From Actinernus sp. WN-2022 (lineage: Eukaryota; Cnidaria; Anthozoa; Actiniaria; Actinernidae), in NCBI GenBank assembly GCA_030867875.1, contig JAOWCC010001751.1:25412369-25476368 (forward strand): a stretch of 64,000 nt of DNA. Reading direction: 5' to 3'. Position 1 is the stretch's first letter. Each line of letters opens with the position of its first letter. Position numbers and translations under genes: made by a program. The notes beneath the pieces are model-generated. The model ran no database searches and was not told where the DNA came from. It saw nothing but the letters and a program-made list of their open reading frames with translations. Below are positions 41,801-52,699 of the stretch, piece by piece.

Positions 41801-44800
41801 TGGAGAGCTGTCACATGATCTGAATTGGAGTCATTTCACATTGAAAAATGGATGGCATCTTTTAACTTTTGATCAAAGCAGATTGAATACATTGTGTATA
41901 TACATTTACTTTCTTCAATTCAAGCGGCTTTAAAACAGTATATAGTACATCTATGTGGCTTTAATTACGATGCTGCAAGACCATTTTGTTTCTTGAAATG
42001 ACATGTACCAAACCTTTATCGAGACCTTAAGCATAAAATTACATTGAAAGGGGCTATTTGCCCTCTTTTTCCACATTAAAAGGAATTAGCCAATCAGAAA
42101 CCAGAACTTGCTCAAACAGAAAAGTTATCCAGCTGCTCATGGAAATAGGAGACTTTAAAAGAGGATATATAAAATAGTATTGGATCATCAACTACATGTA
42201 CATGTATGCATTAGCACAACTTATAGACAGGGTCCCCCAAAGAAGCCGACACCCAATGGATTTCCACTGGTTGTTAGGATGAAAGTAGCTGCCTGTTTTT
42301 TCCCTTGAAAGCACAAGCAGGCCTCAAAATAGATCAATAAATCTTAGTTGCCAAAACTCTAGTTGCCAGTCAGCAAATGTCTGTAGCTCAATTGGTGATT
42401 AATTGGTAAGTTTTTGTTGCCAAATGTAATGTTTTTAATAGTCACATTGGCAACAACCATATTGGTTGCAATTTTGAGTCATGACATACATGTAACTCAA
42501 ATGATTTGTCTTGTTAAGACAGGTGTTATGAACATGTAACTACTTGTTTCCAATAATTATTATTACTTGCCACCTGACCAAATACATGTAAATACTGAGA
42601 ACCCTGACAGAGATGCATTTATTAGAATAAAGACATACCTTTTTTATCTTGACTTTATCCTTGTCTCTGTCCTTGTCCTTATCTTTATGTTTCTTTTTCT
42701 TCTTCTTAATCACATCCACCTGTTGATCCCCAGTAGGAATTCCACTTGGTGCTGGTGTAGAGCTAACTGACGGCAGGAAGTTTGCTATGGAAAACATTGA
42801 TGAGGACCCAGGGGTTCCAATTCCTGGCTCTGTCTTGACTGCGATGCCTTGTTTCTTCTTCTTTTTCTTTGGTTTACTTTCACTCTCTGCAGGTTGAGTG
42901 CCATCAGCAACACGCTTACGTTTCTTGCCTTTTTTCTTCTCATTAGAGGGTAGAGCAATATCAGACAGCATCTCAGAAACCGAATACTCTGCAACAGAGC
43001 TCTTTTCTAGTTTTACTGGTTTGATAATCAGTTTTGGCATTGGTTGACCTAGTGTGTCATGTGTCTCTGTCTTAATGCTCAGTAGAGGCAAAGATGGAGT
43101 CTTTGACATAGATACCTTTTTCTTTTTTGTGGGTTTACCAATTGCTTTACCCACTGTAGTCTTATTTTTATCTTTTACTTTTGTCTTTTTGGTTTTTTTA
43201 GGTTCAGGTAATGTAGAAGCTGTGGGTACTGTTAGTGGTGACTTAGATGAGGGTGGTGACTGTATTGGTGATTTCATGGGTGACTTCATGGGTGATTTTA
43301 TGGGTGACTTCATGGGTGACTTCATGGGTGACTTCATGGGTGACTTCAGAGGTGATTTCAGAGGTGATTTCAGAGGTGATTTCATGGATGATTTCATGGG
43401 TGATTTCATGGGTGATTTCATGGGAGATTTCATGGGAGATTTCATGGGAGATTTCATGGGAGATTTCATAGGTGACAGGGATTTACTCTTGTCTTTAGAT
43501 GGGCTTGGTTTTGCCTTCGGTTTAGGTTTTGCTGCTTTCACAGGAGATTTCTTCTTTGGAGAAGGTTTCGGTTTTGCACTAGAGGGTTTGGGCTCTGGTG
43601 ACTTCATGGAACTTGCTGGTAAAGATACCTTTTTCTCTTTCAAAGGTTTCCCAGCTTTGCTTTGAGCTTCCTTTTTCTGTATGACTGGTGCCCCAGTCTT
43701 TGGTTCTGACTGAGCAGGAGTTGGCGTAAACTTAAACACAGTTCCTTCCACCTTATCATCACCCTCCATTGGTACAAAATCTGGAGATGGTGAAGGGGAC
43801 TGATTTTTTTCCTGCAAAGCCTGTAGTATGTCCAATTCATTTTCCTTGTTGTTTTTTGAGAGAAATGGACCCTCTAGCCTTCTCCTTTTAGTGTCAGTTT
43901 CAAACTCTGGAGGACTTTCAAGGGACCTTTTCTCTGATGTGCTTCCAACAAGTTCATTATGAGTTTCTTCTCCAACTGTTTTGATTTCACTTCTGAGATA
44001 TGGTTCTCCAACTCCATTTTCTAGTTCTTTGCCTTCTGTTGGAGCTCCTTCTCCCTCATCTAAATTGACAAGCAGAAATCATTCAAATGAACAGTACACA
44101 TTCCTACGAAATTAATAATGCTTTGCGCATTTGATGCCAGATTACACTTCAGTAGGCCCCAGAAGATGAGTGCAATAGCCAATCAAATGACGCGACCAGA
44201 TCCTGTCCGCATAACGTCATCAGTATGGAATTTTCCATCTCAAGACGCATACGTCTCTCTTGGGGGCCATGTTTTGATTGTGGTTCCCGATGTGAGATGG
44301 CTGTATTCGCAGGTTACAACCACCTATGCTATATTGTATTAAGGAATTTTAACCTGGGCTTTAATGTGTGGCTACTTGAACCATGCCCACATGAAGAAAA
44401 TTAGCCAAATTATCAATAACAAAAGATTCCTCATAAATTTACTATGGAAATAAGTAGTCTTTTTCTCAAAATACAAGACAGATGTTTAAGATGTACATCA
44501 CAACAAGTCTGTTGAAGACTACACTGTGGAATGTTATGTGGGACACAAAGGAATTTGATCTCATGGTAACACATGCTTCTCTGTACATACATGTACATAA
44601 TTATATATCTGACATCATGATTCTGGCAATGATTGAAAGTTTTTAGTGTGTCAGAAAAATGGAGAACATTTAAACAAAGTGCTAATAAATCATAGTCAAA
44701 ATCATAAAGTTAGATATACACCGTATACATGTATGTACAGTCATACAGTGCTAAGGTGTAGCAGGTGAAGTATGTCGGCTCTTATATACAACCCTGGACC

Positions 44801-47800
44801 AGCATTCCTAGTCCTTGTAAACATATATTTTCAAAGTATGCAAAAAAATCTCCCAATCATATACATGTATGTACACTCAACATCAAGGGAACCAAAGACC
44901 TGCAAACAAAATCATGTCTGTTGTACTGAAAAGTTCACTGTAAATTATGTCTACCAGAACACAAGTCAACAAGCAAAGAGTCAAAATGGATGACAGCAAT
45001 ACACGACCTTCATTTTGCTGCAGGACTTTGATGAGGGGTGGCAAATGCTCATGATAGAATTCCTGCCGTTCGACTATCTCTCCATTACGGGGGTGATGGA
45101 GGGCACAAGCCTTTGGCATTGGAAACTGTGGCAACTGGTGAATAAAGGGGACTTGGTCTACCTGCGTCACATAGTCTTCTAATTCATGTAGTATGACCCC
45201 AGTATCTTTGAATGCATGCCTCAGGTCATCTAAATTTGGCTCTGTGTGGCAATCTGTGGAAAGAAAAAAGTTCTGACATTAATACTGCCTGATTAAATAA
45301 ACCAGCTAATTAATATTAAGCAGACTAATGATCAAATGTTGAGGGACCCAAGTTGAGGAATATAGGACACATACATGTAAGGCAGTGCTTAAGAGCTTGG
45401 TTGCCAGGAAACCCTGGCAGCCCAGGAACATTATAGTGGACAAAGGGGATGGGAGGGATGGAAAGCTGCAAGCAATTGCAGCAACGTGCAATTAACTAGC
45501 AGCGAACTCCAAACCACAAGCAATAACAACCATTAAAAGTCCCAGATGAACACCAACCCAGGGCCCCGAGCGCACCACAGGGTTCCCAATAGTCGCTGGA
45601 TCTACAATTACAGAGTGACATGATTTGTTGGGACACTCGATATTTTTCGGTTGTGCAGTCTTTTTCCTCATCCTCTCCTCTCTCAATGTTGGGACTCAAT
45701 GGGCCCAATCGTTCTACCCAACATTGGGTAAGGAAGAGGCGAAGGTGTCTCAACACTTGTGTCTCCAATTGTATTTAATTGGAATGAATGGTATGCTAAG
45801 TAAGCAGATCTTCTGAACAAAACGGGGTTGAAGCCATTGCGTTCGGTTAAAAACAATTAAATAAATCTTTCAATGAGGTATAACATTTTTTTTATGAAGC
45901 TGTAATTAATAGGTTGAGTTATTCAAAAAAGAAAATAAATCAAGTTGTACCTGCAATACAAGGCTCAGGGGAATTGACATAAAAAAAAAATAACAAGGTT
46001 GTAGGGATTTTAAACTGTATGTCACAACACGGGTTGTACATTTCATTTGAGCTATCCTTTGGAAAGCACTATTGAATGTTTAAGTATTGTTGGTTAGGCT
46101 GTGTATGTATGTAATGGAGGAAGAAAGAGGAGATTTGAATAGCAAAGCTTGAGTAGTTGCTAGGGAGGTGCAGGAGGTTGATGTTGAATGCCGACGAGAT
46201 GAAGCCCCATTAACGCGAAGAGAGGTGAGGCTCACCTGCAGCCAGGCTAATCTTGACTTGGTTCCAACGTGGGAAGATTTTTCAAGAATAGTCTTAGGCA
46301 GTTTCTGCCATGCCATAGCATGATATATAGTTGGCGTCAGGTGACAACGATTCACGATACGGTTCACCAATCTATTTGATAATGCCGACCAAAGTCACAG
46401 GAAATTCTCTCTTAAACCAATTTACATCACTAACAGATCTGGTATATTTTACATTGCTGTATTATTAATGATTCTAGTGAACATTTTTGCGCACTGACAC
46501 GTTTCAAAGGTGAACCGTAGTTTGAAAGAAAAGTTAAGTATGTTTTTCTATTGCAATGGTTCACCATGCAAACTGTGTCACAGTGTGCAACTATTTTCGC
46601 TAGAGTCATTAATAATACGCCAATGTAAAATATTTGGGATGAATTAGCAATGTAAATTGGTTTAAGAGAGAATTTCCCATGATTTTAGTCAGCATCATCA
46701 AATAGATTGGTGAACCATTGTCATGTGGCAGAAGGCCTACATTGTAAGTTCAACCTTTAATACTGGGGGAGATACATGTAGATGTAACTTCTTCTTTTAG
46801 TAAACCAATTTTTCTCTCCAAGTCAGGGTAAGTCTTGGCTGAGAACAGTTCACCAGGATTTCTTTACAGTAATTGTTTGTTTAAGTTCACTTTAATTTCA
46901 AAATGAATCAGTGAATTAAAGAGACAGACTTTATTCATACATGTGACCCTGTGTCAAACTGCTGATAGCAGACTTGAAAACCATTATTATTTTAGCTACG
47001 TATGGGATACTTATATAACTGTAAAACTGCATAATTATAGGGAGGTTTCGCAGGCATCATTCACTAGCATGTAGCATTTACGTGAACTCTTATCACTGTT
47101 TTTCACATCATGACTAGATTTTTTTTGCAAAACAAAAGGACTTTTTTGAGTTTGAAATTGGTGAGTTTGGGACTTTCTCGAGGTTAGAAATTTTCAGGAT
47201 GATTTTTTTTCGGTAGTACAATTTTTAATGCAAAAAAAAAACAGGACTCTTTTGGGTTAAGTTCTGGGCCATCAGACTTTTTTGGATTTAAAATTTTGGC
47301 TTCATTCGCACCTCCCCATCACTCTTATACCCGAGTTTCCCCCCCCCCCCCCCCCCCCCTGGGGTATAGACTATAGTATTAGACTAGTATAGGGAGAACA
47401 TCATTCTAGTTTATTGACTAAGTTCATTTAAGCTGTGTTCCCAATATTATTAGCACATGTATAAATTATGTACTAGAACGTAATGTCACGGGAGCCATGA
47501 CATGTTAATAAAGTTTAATGGGTATAATTGAAGGGCTGTGTGCCACAAGGAACCAAGTGCCCTTTTCAGGACGTTTTTCTTCTTTGAAATTTCGATTAAA
47601 AATACACAAAGTATTAGCTTAAAAAAACCTCCTGAAAAGGGCACTTGGTCCCTTGTGGCACACAGCCCTTCAATAAAATATTATAGACTACCCCACTTCA
47701 AAAGATCACTTGAAAACTGTGCTAAACTGTACTAAATTATCCATTATAGTGCGGGTGTATGTAGAATCATTCTGTGAAAGAGTTTTGGTTGAAAATGTTT

Positions 47801-48497
47801 AGGTTTTTTTTTAACTGATGGGTTTCATTTTTAAAAGATTTGTATGGAAATTTAATTATTGATGATCCATATTATTTTATTTTTGTTTGGGGGGGGGAGG
47901 GGTATTCTATAGTTGCTCCATTTATTGTATCACTCCTCCCAAGTTTTGCAACATGTAAATCTGGAGATTTTGAAAATTATAAGGCACAAAACTGGGCCTG
48001 TTTGCAGTAGGTGAAAATCGCACCTCCCCGTTACTCTTATACCCGAGTACCCCCCCCCCCCCCCTGGGGTCTATACACGCCCTTGTATAAGTAAGGATAT
48101 AGTACATGTAGTTCAACTTGCGAGTCGTTTGGCCACGCTTTGAATAAATTAATAGATAAATGTTAAGTTAAGACGAACAAGAGAGAAATGCCTTATTGAA
48201 CTTAAATGCAACTTAATACGCGCGAAATGAAAAGTTTGCATGGCGGTCAATTCACACCATGTGTGTTTAAAACTAAAAGTTAAACATTTTACAATACAGC
48301 GCAGAAATATAACTTGCTACTCGCTACTCACACAGCTGACAGTACCCATACGCAGACTTGGCGATCTCCTCCATATACTTTTGCAGCACATCTGTAAGTA
48401 AGTCGTGGGTTGACTTCTGCAAACCATCCCAGCCCATCGACTGGCATATTTGTGCCACGGCCAGTCTGAGTGCCCTATGATTAAATCGATCACTCAT
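35818..48497 (-). CDS. TAF3: TAF3, TFIID subunit with histone fold and PHD finger
   Basis: Subunit of the general transcription factor TFIID. Its PHD finger reads H3K4me3 at promoters and its histone fold pairs with TAF10. Seven exons on the minus strand with agreeing phases: 48497-48332, 45253-45008, 44059-42639, 41639-41479, 40992-40728, 37960-37875, 35947-35818; 824 residues, near the vertebrate length. Start MSDRFNHRALRLAVAQICQS opens the histone fold, completed in exon 2 (DLRHAFKDTGVILHELEDYV). The middle is a Lys/Pro/Ser-rich disordered region with SPMK repeats and IKxEP/KPK patches. The C-terminus is a PHD finger: CPGC...MIGCDNCDKWYH in exon 6, then C and CEVC in exon 7, followed by a lysine tail. 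The exon 2 donor (AAG|gtcgtg) is weak, and exon 5 has a second in-frame donor 15 bases earlier (GTG|gtaaaa). Introns hold many MITEs. No other gene lies inside. Confidence 0.93.
36378..36541. repeat. Foldback element in the last TAF3 intron
   Basis: GAAGTACTATTTCAAACACG and CATCAGGGGATCCAAATATT are inverted as AATATTTGGATCCCCTGATG and GAGTGTTTGAAATTACTTC. Non-coding. Confidence 0.8.
36542..37400. other. TAF3 intron, nothing certain
   Basis: AT-rich intron sequence. A tRNA-B-box-like GTGGTTCAAATTCCA near 36730 has no convincing tRNA around it. Confidence 0.35.
37403..37727. mobile_element. MITE with AGAGCGGTTTTCTATTGAGTG termini
   Basis: Left TAGAGCGGTTTTCTATTGAG and right CTCAATCAAAATCTGCTCTA are inverted, with TA at both outer edges. 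The interior has AACCAATCACGAGCAAGTAA-type words, inverse of those at 24299-24615. It lies in the TAF3 intron between exons 6 and 7. Confidence 0.75.
38218..38673. mobile_element. MITE of the TTAAAGGGGAACT family, well preserved
   Basis: 26-bp termini, TTAAAGGGGAACTAAACCCT and its inverse AGGGTTCAGTTCCCCTTTAA, differ at one position. Non-coding interior. A decayed relative is at 19556-20195. It lies in TAF3 intron 5. Confidence 0.88.
39845..39945 (+). repeat. Possible tRNA-derived SINE fragment
   Basis: TGTGGCGCAGTGCGTTAGTC resembles a tRNA A box, and two B-box-like stretches (GAGTTCAAATCC, GAGTTCGAATCC) follow. A complete cloverleaf could not be drawn. Confidence 0.3.
40256..40440. mobile_element. 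Tigger/pogo-like MITE with TA duplication
   Basis: Starts CAGTAGAACCCCGCTATCTC and ends with the inverse GAGATAGCGGGGTCCTACTG, flanked by TA on both sides. The CAGTAGAACC start and TA site fit the pogo/Tigger branch of Tc1/mariner. It sits inside the right terminal repeat of the element at 38761-40463, so it arrived later. Confidence 0.85.
40557..40727. repeat. Imperfect inverted duplication next to the TAF3 exon 5 donor
   Basis: ATAGGCAAGTTGTGTATTCT ... CACTCAATGGAGGC at about 40560-40613 is inverted at about 40672-40726 (GCCTCCATTGAGTG ... AGAATACACAACTTGCCTAT). The arms are about 55 bp with a 58-bp loop, and the right arm starts at the splice donor of exon 5 (minus strand), so the intron begins with this hairpin. 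Confidence 0.8.
40993..41478. other. TAF3 intron 4, nothing recognised
   Basis: Contains a run of about 20 T residues near 41262-41280. No element recognised. Confidence 0.45.
41640..42638. other. TAF3 intron 3 with a dispersed-repeat fragment
   Basis: TTTTTCTGTATCCCAAGAGG and TCTGGAGAGCTGTCACATGA near 41735-41820 recur near 20440 and, in reverse, near 63065. The remainder is unrecognised. Confidence 0.4.
43250..43475 (-). repeat. Coding SPMK minisatellite in TAF3
   Basis: 12-bp units (minus-strand TCACCCATGAAG and variants) encode about 18 tandem Ser-Pro-Met-Lys tetrapeptides, with Leu or Ile replacing Met in some. They sit in the disordered middle of TAF3. Several consecutive units are identical. 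The long plus-strand frame across it is its shadow. Confidence 0.92.
44060..45007. other. TAF3 intron 2, nothing recognised
   Basis: AT-rich intron with several ACATGTA words. No foldback or coding frame recognised. Confidence 0.4.
45254..46355. other. TAF3 intron 1, proximal part
   Basis: Holds a short local inverted pair GTTGGGACTCAATGGGCCCA / CCCAACATTGGG near 45690-45730. The overlapping frames at 45490-45810 are unrecognised. Confidence 0.35.
46361..46716. mobile_element. MITE with about 70-bp terminal inverted repeats
   Basis: GGTTCACCAATCTATTTGAT, then AAATTCTCTCTTAAACCAAT at the left, are inverted at the right (ATTGGTTTAAGAGAGAATTT, ATCAAATAGATTGGTGAACC). Further weaker pairing (ATTAATAATACGCCAATGTA) continues inward. 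Lies in TAF3 intron 1. Confidence 0.85.
46720..47525. other. TAF3 intron 1 with a long poly-C tract
   Basis: A run of about 22 C residues lies at 47339-47360 after ACTCTTATACCCGAGTTT and before TGGGGTATAGAC. The same phrase around another C run occurs at 48017-48074, so the C tract belongs to a dispersed repeat. Confidence 0.5.
47528..47672. mobile_element. Foldback MITE, 43-bp arms
   Basis: TTGAAGGGCTGTGTGCCACA plus AGTGCCCTTTTCAGGA and its inverse TCCTGAAAAGGGCACT plus TGTGGCACACAGCCCTTCAA surround a 57-bp AT-rich loop. Nearly perfect arms. TAF3 intron 1. Confidence 0.88.
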
Positions 48498-49625
48498 CGC
48501 CAGGAAAGGAAATTCGCAACTAAAACTATAACATTTGTCAAGAAAATGAATCTAAGAACCAGTCTGTGGACTTAGATTATGGCTAAACTGTTTCAAGAGG
48601 CAACAATTTTGGACATCAATCGAGAGCACTTTCGGTCAAACTGCTATTCAATCCATTGAATATGGCCGACGCTGTGTAGTTCACAGTCTCCTATCTATTT
48701 CAAAACCACAGGGATACCAACCCAAATGAGAGCTAAACTATTTTCTTTTAGAAATACTTATATGGAAAGCAAGCATCTAATATGTAAAGGTTATAAAAAA
48801 ATCAACAAAATATATGGATTCTGATTGGTCACTAACGTGTGCATATAAAGGTTATGACTGCACAGTTGCATGCTCTCAGCAAATGTTGCCTCAGTATGAT
48901 TTATTATAAACCAAAACATTGCATGAACTGCTTGCACTCGCACTCCCACTGAAGTGATAGGGGTGCTCGACCGTGGCCCTGAAATTGACCCCTAATAGGT
49001 ACGCATAAATTAACGGAATCAAGAGAGTCTTGATGATTTTGACCCCTAAAACTGATACGTTTTTAATCACAAACACACAAATACATCTAATTCCATCAAA
49101 CACTTTTTTTCAGTTAAGATTTGCAAAAGCATCGTTATTCAAGATGTGTTCGCTCAGACCTCGGACGCCTCCCCCTCATAACTGACATAAAATTTAAAGT
49201 AACAACTTTATATGCATTACAACTTATGCATTACAACTTATGCATTACACGAAAACAGACTCGCAAAGCTGGCATATGATACATCAGTTAAAAGATCGTG
49301 ACGCTAAAAGTTGGGCAGCTCAAGTTAAAATTATGTCGGATATGCGTGGGAATCCCAACAATACGTGACATTGAATTTGACTGAATGTTAAACGAAGTCG
49401 AGGTCCATAAAAACGCAAAAAATGAACGAGGCCAATATTCCCCCATCTTGACCGAACAAGCTTGGTCAATAAGGTTTTTATTATATGGCGAAAATGAATA
49501 AACTCCCACTTTGACGCACGCGCCAGGAACCCATTGCGTGGTAAACTGAAGAGCGAATAGAAATCAAGCTAAAATTAGACGAGACCCTTTATTTTTCTTG
49601 GTCTCTAGCTGACGAAAAACTCGAA
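48498..49625. other. Presumed TAF3 promoter side and intergenic DNA
   Basis: AATATGGCCGACGCTGTG near 48658 resembles a YY1-type start-site element upstream of the TAF3 ATG, but this is only a word match. A short 15-bp tandem (TATGCATTACAACT, about 3 copies) lies at 49208-49247. No gene recognised. Confidence 0.35.
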
Positions 49626-50130
49626 AACGATGTTTTGGCCGAGCGCGGATTGGGCACGAACGAACTCCTGCAGCCTTTTCCCACTGGCGCGCGTTCGACC
49701 AATCACAATAGAGATGTCAACATTTCGCTGCGACGAGACTTGAGAGAAAACTGTGACGGCTCTTTGAACTTTTGTCAAATTGTCGAAGCTTTATCTCGTC
49801 AGCTTGGTGGCTTAATTTTAAAGGATGAACAAAAACAAGCCATTGAAATCGTATAATTTACGAAACAAAGATGTGTTGGCCGTGCTTTCAACAGTTTTGG
49901 CAAAAGCTTAATTTACCAAAGTTCAGTTTTGCTCGCCAAACAGCTTCTGTCAGAACAACAACCCGAGCAAAACGGTTTTGTCCTGGATAGTAATCATGCC
50001 TCTGAGAAGCATTATCGAAGAACAGATAAAGTCCAACTGACGACTTTTGCCTGAAAGCGAAAGCTTTCCGGAAAAGAGTTTCGAGGGACTGATTGGTGAC
50101 AACAAATATTTAACAAATAAAGAAGCCTTA
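49600..50130 (+). pseudogene. RecQ-like helicase N-terminal fragment (TE-associated)
   Basis: The open part (49635-49853) ends LSRQLGGLILKDEQKQAIEI, the Q-motif approach of RecQ-like helicases found widely as dispersed fragments in cnidarian genomes. Just after an in-frame stop, the Walker A region (CTTTCAACAGTTTTGGCAAA) lacks one base relative to the expected Ser-Thr-Gly-Phe-Gly-Lys reading, and later parts are recognisable only with shifts. The catalytic remainder is missing. Upstream ancestry and element type unknown. Confidence 0.55.
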
Positions 50131-50440
50131 GCCATGTTTTATACTATCATAAAAGACTCTGGGCATTTGAAAACATGAGAGAAATGTTAAAGTACATGCC
50201 GAAGGCGTGTGCTTTCAACATTTCTCGAGTGTTCTCAAATGACCAGAGTGTTTTATGATAGTATAAAACATGGCTAAGGCTTCCTTATTTGTTTTATAAT
50301 ATAGATTTACACGCGCGATGAAAGGAAACCGCCAGTTGAAAACAATAAAACACGGCAAACCATATTACTATACTCTGATAAAACATGGCTTTTTAGCCAA
50401 TCAGAGCGCGCGTACTATCGTATCTATATTATAACAAGTG
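50125..50440. mobile_element. Foldback family 'AATATAGATTTACACGCGCG', copy 1
   Basis: Two nested palindromes. CATGTTTTATACTATCATAA (50133) is inverted at about 50250-50272. TATAATATAGATTTACACGCGCG (50295) pairs with the end CGCGCGTACTATCGTATCTATATTATA (50436). A sister copy lies at 51810-52080. Confidence 0.7.
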
Positions 50441-51030
50441 ATATACGCACCGCCGAGCAAGTTCGAGTCTACTCCATTCAGCCAGAATCTGTCGTCAATA
50501 GTTAGTTGAGATGAATGCCACACAGTTGGTTAATTGATGCAGTTCATGCCGGGAGTTCATGCAACTCAAAGCGACTTGAAATCTCGTGAGGTATTCAGGT
50601 AATGTATAAAATTATGCGGGAAACATTTCCTAACTGCAACTATAAACAAAGAACTAAGTTTAAGTTTACCACCTCGGTTTAACTTGTGCTATTTCAAGCC
50701 AAGTCTACAACTATTTACGATCTTGCTGAATGGAGAAAACTCGTCCCTCAAAAAATCGAGGATTTTGATTTCACCACTCATATCTTAGCCTGTGTACAGC
50801 CGTCCGTATCCCCTCAAAACTCGGGAAGAGGCGTCTGTCTACACTGTCGTTAATCGTGTTCCGGCATAATTTTGCATAAACTAGATTTCGATTTCCATTG
50901 GCCGAGAAACACTAGACGGTACACATTGTAGATTTCAGATTGTTCACTGATTTCCTATTGTTAACGGCAATGCAAGAGACAAAGAGGGAGGACGGGCTGG
51001 GAAGCGGGAGAAATAAAATAAATTCCCTTC
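50441..51030. other. Intergenic, nothing certain
   Basis: AGCCTGTGTACAGCCGTCCG near 50790 resembles a half of the MITE at 51036-51361. No gene. Confidence 0.35.
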
Positions 51031-51035
51031 TTCGA

Positions 51036-51361
51036 TAGCCTATACACAGACCTCCGTAATCCCTTCAAAGGAAGGGATTTGGAGATCTTTCTTTCCTCGA
51101 GGAAGTGGATGAATTCGAGAGTTTGAGAACCACGTGAACTCGAGGTTTGAGAAGTCGCGCTCGGATTTTCCCACGGAGCCAGAACTAAGGTCAACATAAC
51201 CGCTAAGCCAATCAGCACCCGCTATGAGGCACCAGCCAATCAGCGACTGGTTACAACATTCCTGTAACTATCCACGTGACCTAGAACACGATTAACTCAT
51301 CCGTAGTACAGACCTCCTTTTACTTCCTTTGAAGGGATTACGGAGGTCTGTGTACAGGCTA
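51036..51361. mobile_element. MITE with 40-bp TAGCCTATACACAGACC termini
   Basis: TAGCCTATACACAGACCTCC plus GTAATCCCTTCAAAGGAAG at the left is inverted at the right (CTTCCTTTGAAGGGATTACG plus GAGGTCTGTGTACAGGCTA). Only one or two differences between arms. Confidence 0.88.
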
Positions 51362-51809
51362 CTCATATATTTGATGGATGATCAAATGTCCAAACTAAAG
51401 GAGAACGGGGTAACAGCAGTGAAGATGACTGATCTCAGAGAAAACGAAAAGCGCGAACTTGGACCTTCGATCTAAGTGTAAATACAAAGTGTTACGGCTC
51501 TCACCTGAAGGATTTAGTGGTACGAAAAGCAATAAATAATACAAAGCAATACATTGTTTGTGTTTGTGTTGCGGAAGGACATATGTTGCGACAAATTCTG
51601 CACTGAGAATCGGCCATTTTAAACCTTCAACTGGAAACATTTATTCGGTAAACCCAGCGAATATTCCCGCGAATTTGACCTTATTCCGGATTGGATAGTT
51701 TTGAGAATCCGCACGCAATATCTACTGGACTCTCTTTCCCGCGATCTTCCAGTCTACGAAGCGGTCGAAAGAGAGGCCCGGTCACGACTAACATAGTCGC
51801 CGCGTGATA

Positions 51810-52085
51810 AGAGTGTATATTTAACAAATAAAGAAGCCTTAGCTTCGGCTTGTGCTTTAACATTTCTCTCATGTTCTCAAATGTCCATCGTGTTTTATGA
51901 TAGTATAAAACATGGATTTAAGGCTTCTTTATCTGTTTTATAATATAGATTTACACGCGCGATGAAAGGAAACCGCCAGTTGAAAAGAATAAAACACGGC
52001 AAACCATGTTATATACTCTGATAAAACATGTTTTTTAGCCAATCAGAACGCGAGTACTATCGTATCTATATTATAAAACAATATC
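51810..52085. mobile_element. Foldback family 'AATATAGATTTACACGCGCG', copy 2
   Basis: Shares AACAAATAAAGAAGCCTTAG, TTTATGATAGTATAAAACAT, AATATAGATTTACACGCGCG and GAAAGGAAACCGCCAGTTGA with copy 1, and ends CGTATCTATATTATAAAACA. Lies about 1.6 kb from copy 1 in the same orientation. Confidence 0.7.
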
Positions 52086-52089
52086 CTCT

Positions 52090-52690
52090 TCCTGTTATCG
52101 TGTGAATCGAATCCACACGACATGAATCGATTTCGTTTTAAGCTAATTCAACTTGACTATTACAAAAGAAAGTTCTTCAAGATATTAAAGATAACAAAGT
52201 CGATATGTTTCAATAATTAAGTAAATTGTTAATAGAGCAAGTGTCACATAATGGACGAACGTAATACTATTACAGCTCTGTGAGTGCACGCGTGACCAGT
52301 AACACAAACAATTACAAAAGCTTTTTCAAATCCTTCACATGGATTTGGAGATTCAAAAGACCTTTGCAGCTTGCCTCTCTGTAGTCCTTTTCAGACCATC
52401 TGACTTTTCCCTTGAGTAAAGTCTGTTTGTTTTTCTGTATCTTGGAAAACAAAGCACTGAATCATGTGCTTTGTTTGAAATGGGATATGAAATGGGGCAA
52501 CAAACAGGTTTGAAATCTATAATGTATCGGGAAACTAAGAATTCATAACTCTTTACCGCATCAACAACAATGTATGGAGTGTGTTAATGTACTGTCGCCG
52601 AGGTGTGCAACGACAATAGTAGATTTATTATAACGTAACTTACAAACAAACAAGTACTATAACTTCCATAAAGAGTTCCCGCCCTTTACG
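52090..52690. other. Intergenic with a dispersed-repeat fragment
   Basis: GCTTGCCTCTCTGTAGTCC, CTTTTCCCTTGAGTAAAG and ATGGGGCAACAAAC near 52365-52505 recur around the LINE at 60830-63180. No gene. Confidence 0.4.
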
Positions 52691-52699
52691 TCTATAATA

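Noticed and set aside
43054..43665. 203-codon plus-strand frame with MGDFMGDF repeats
   Set aside because: It is the reverse strand of the TAF3 SPMK repeat; the repeat keeps several frames open.
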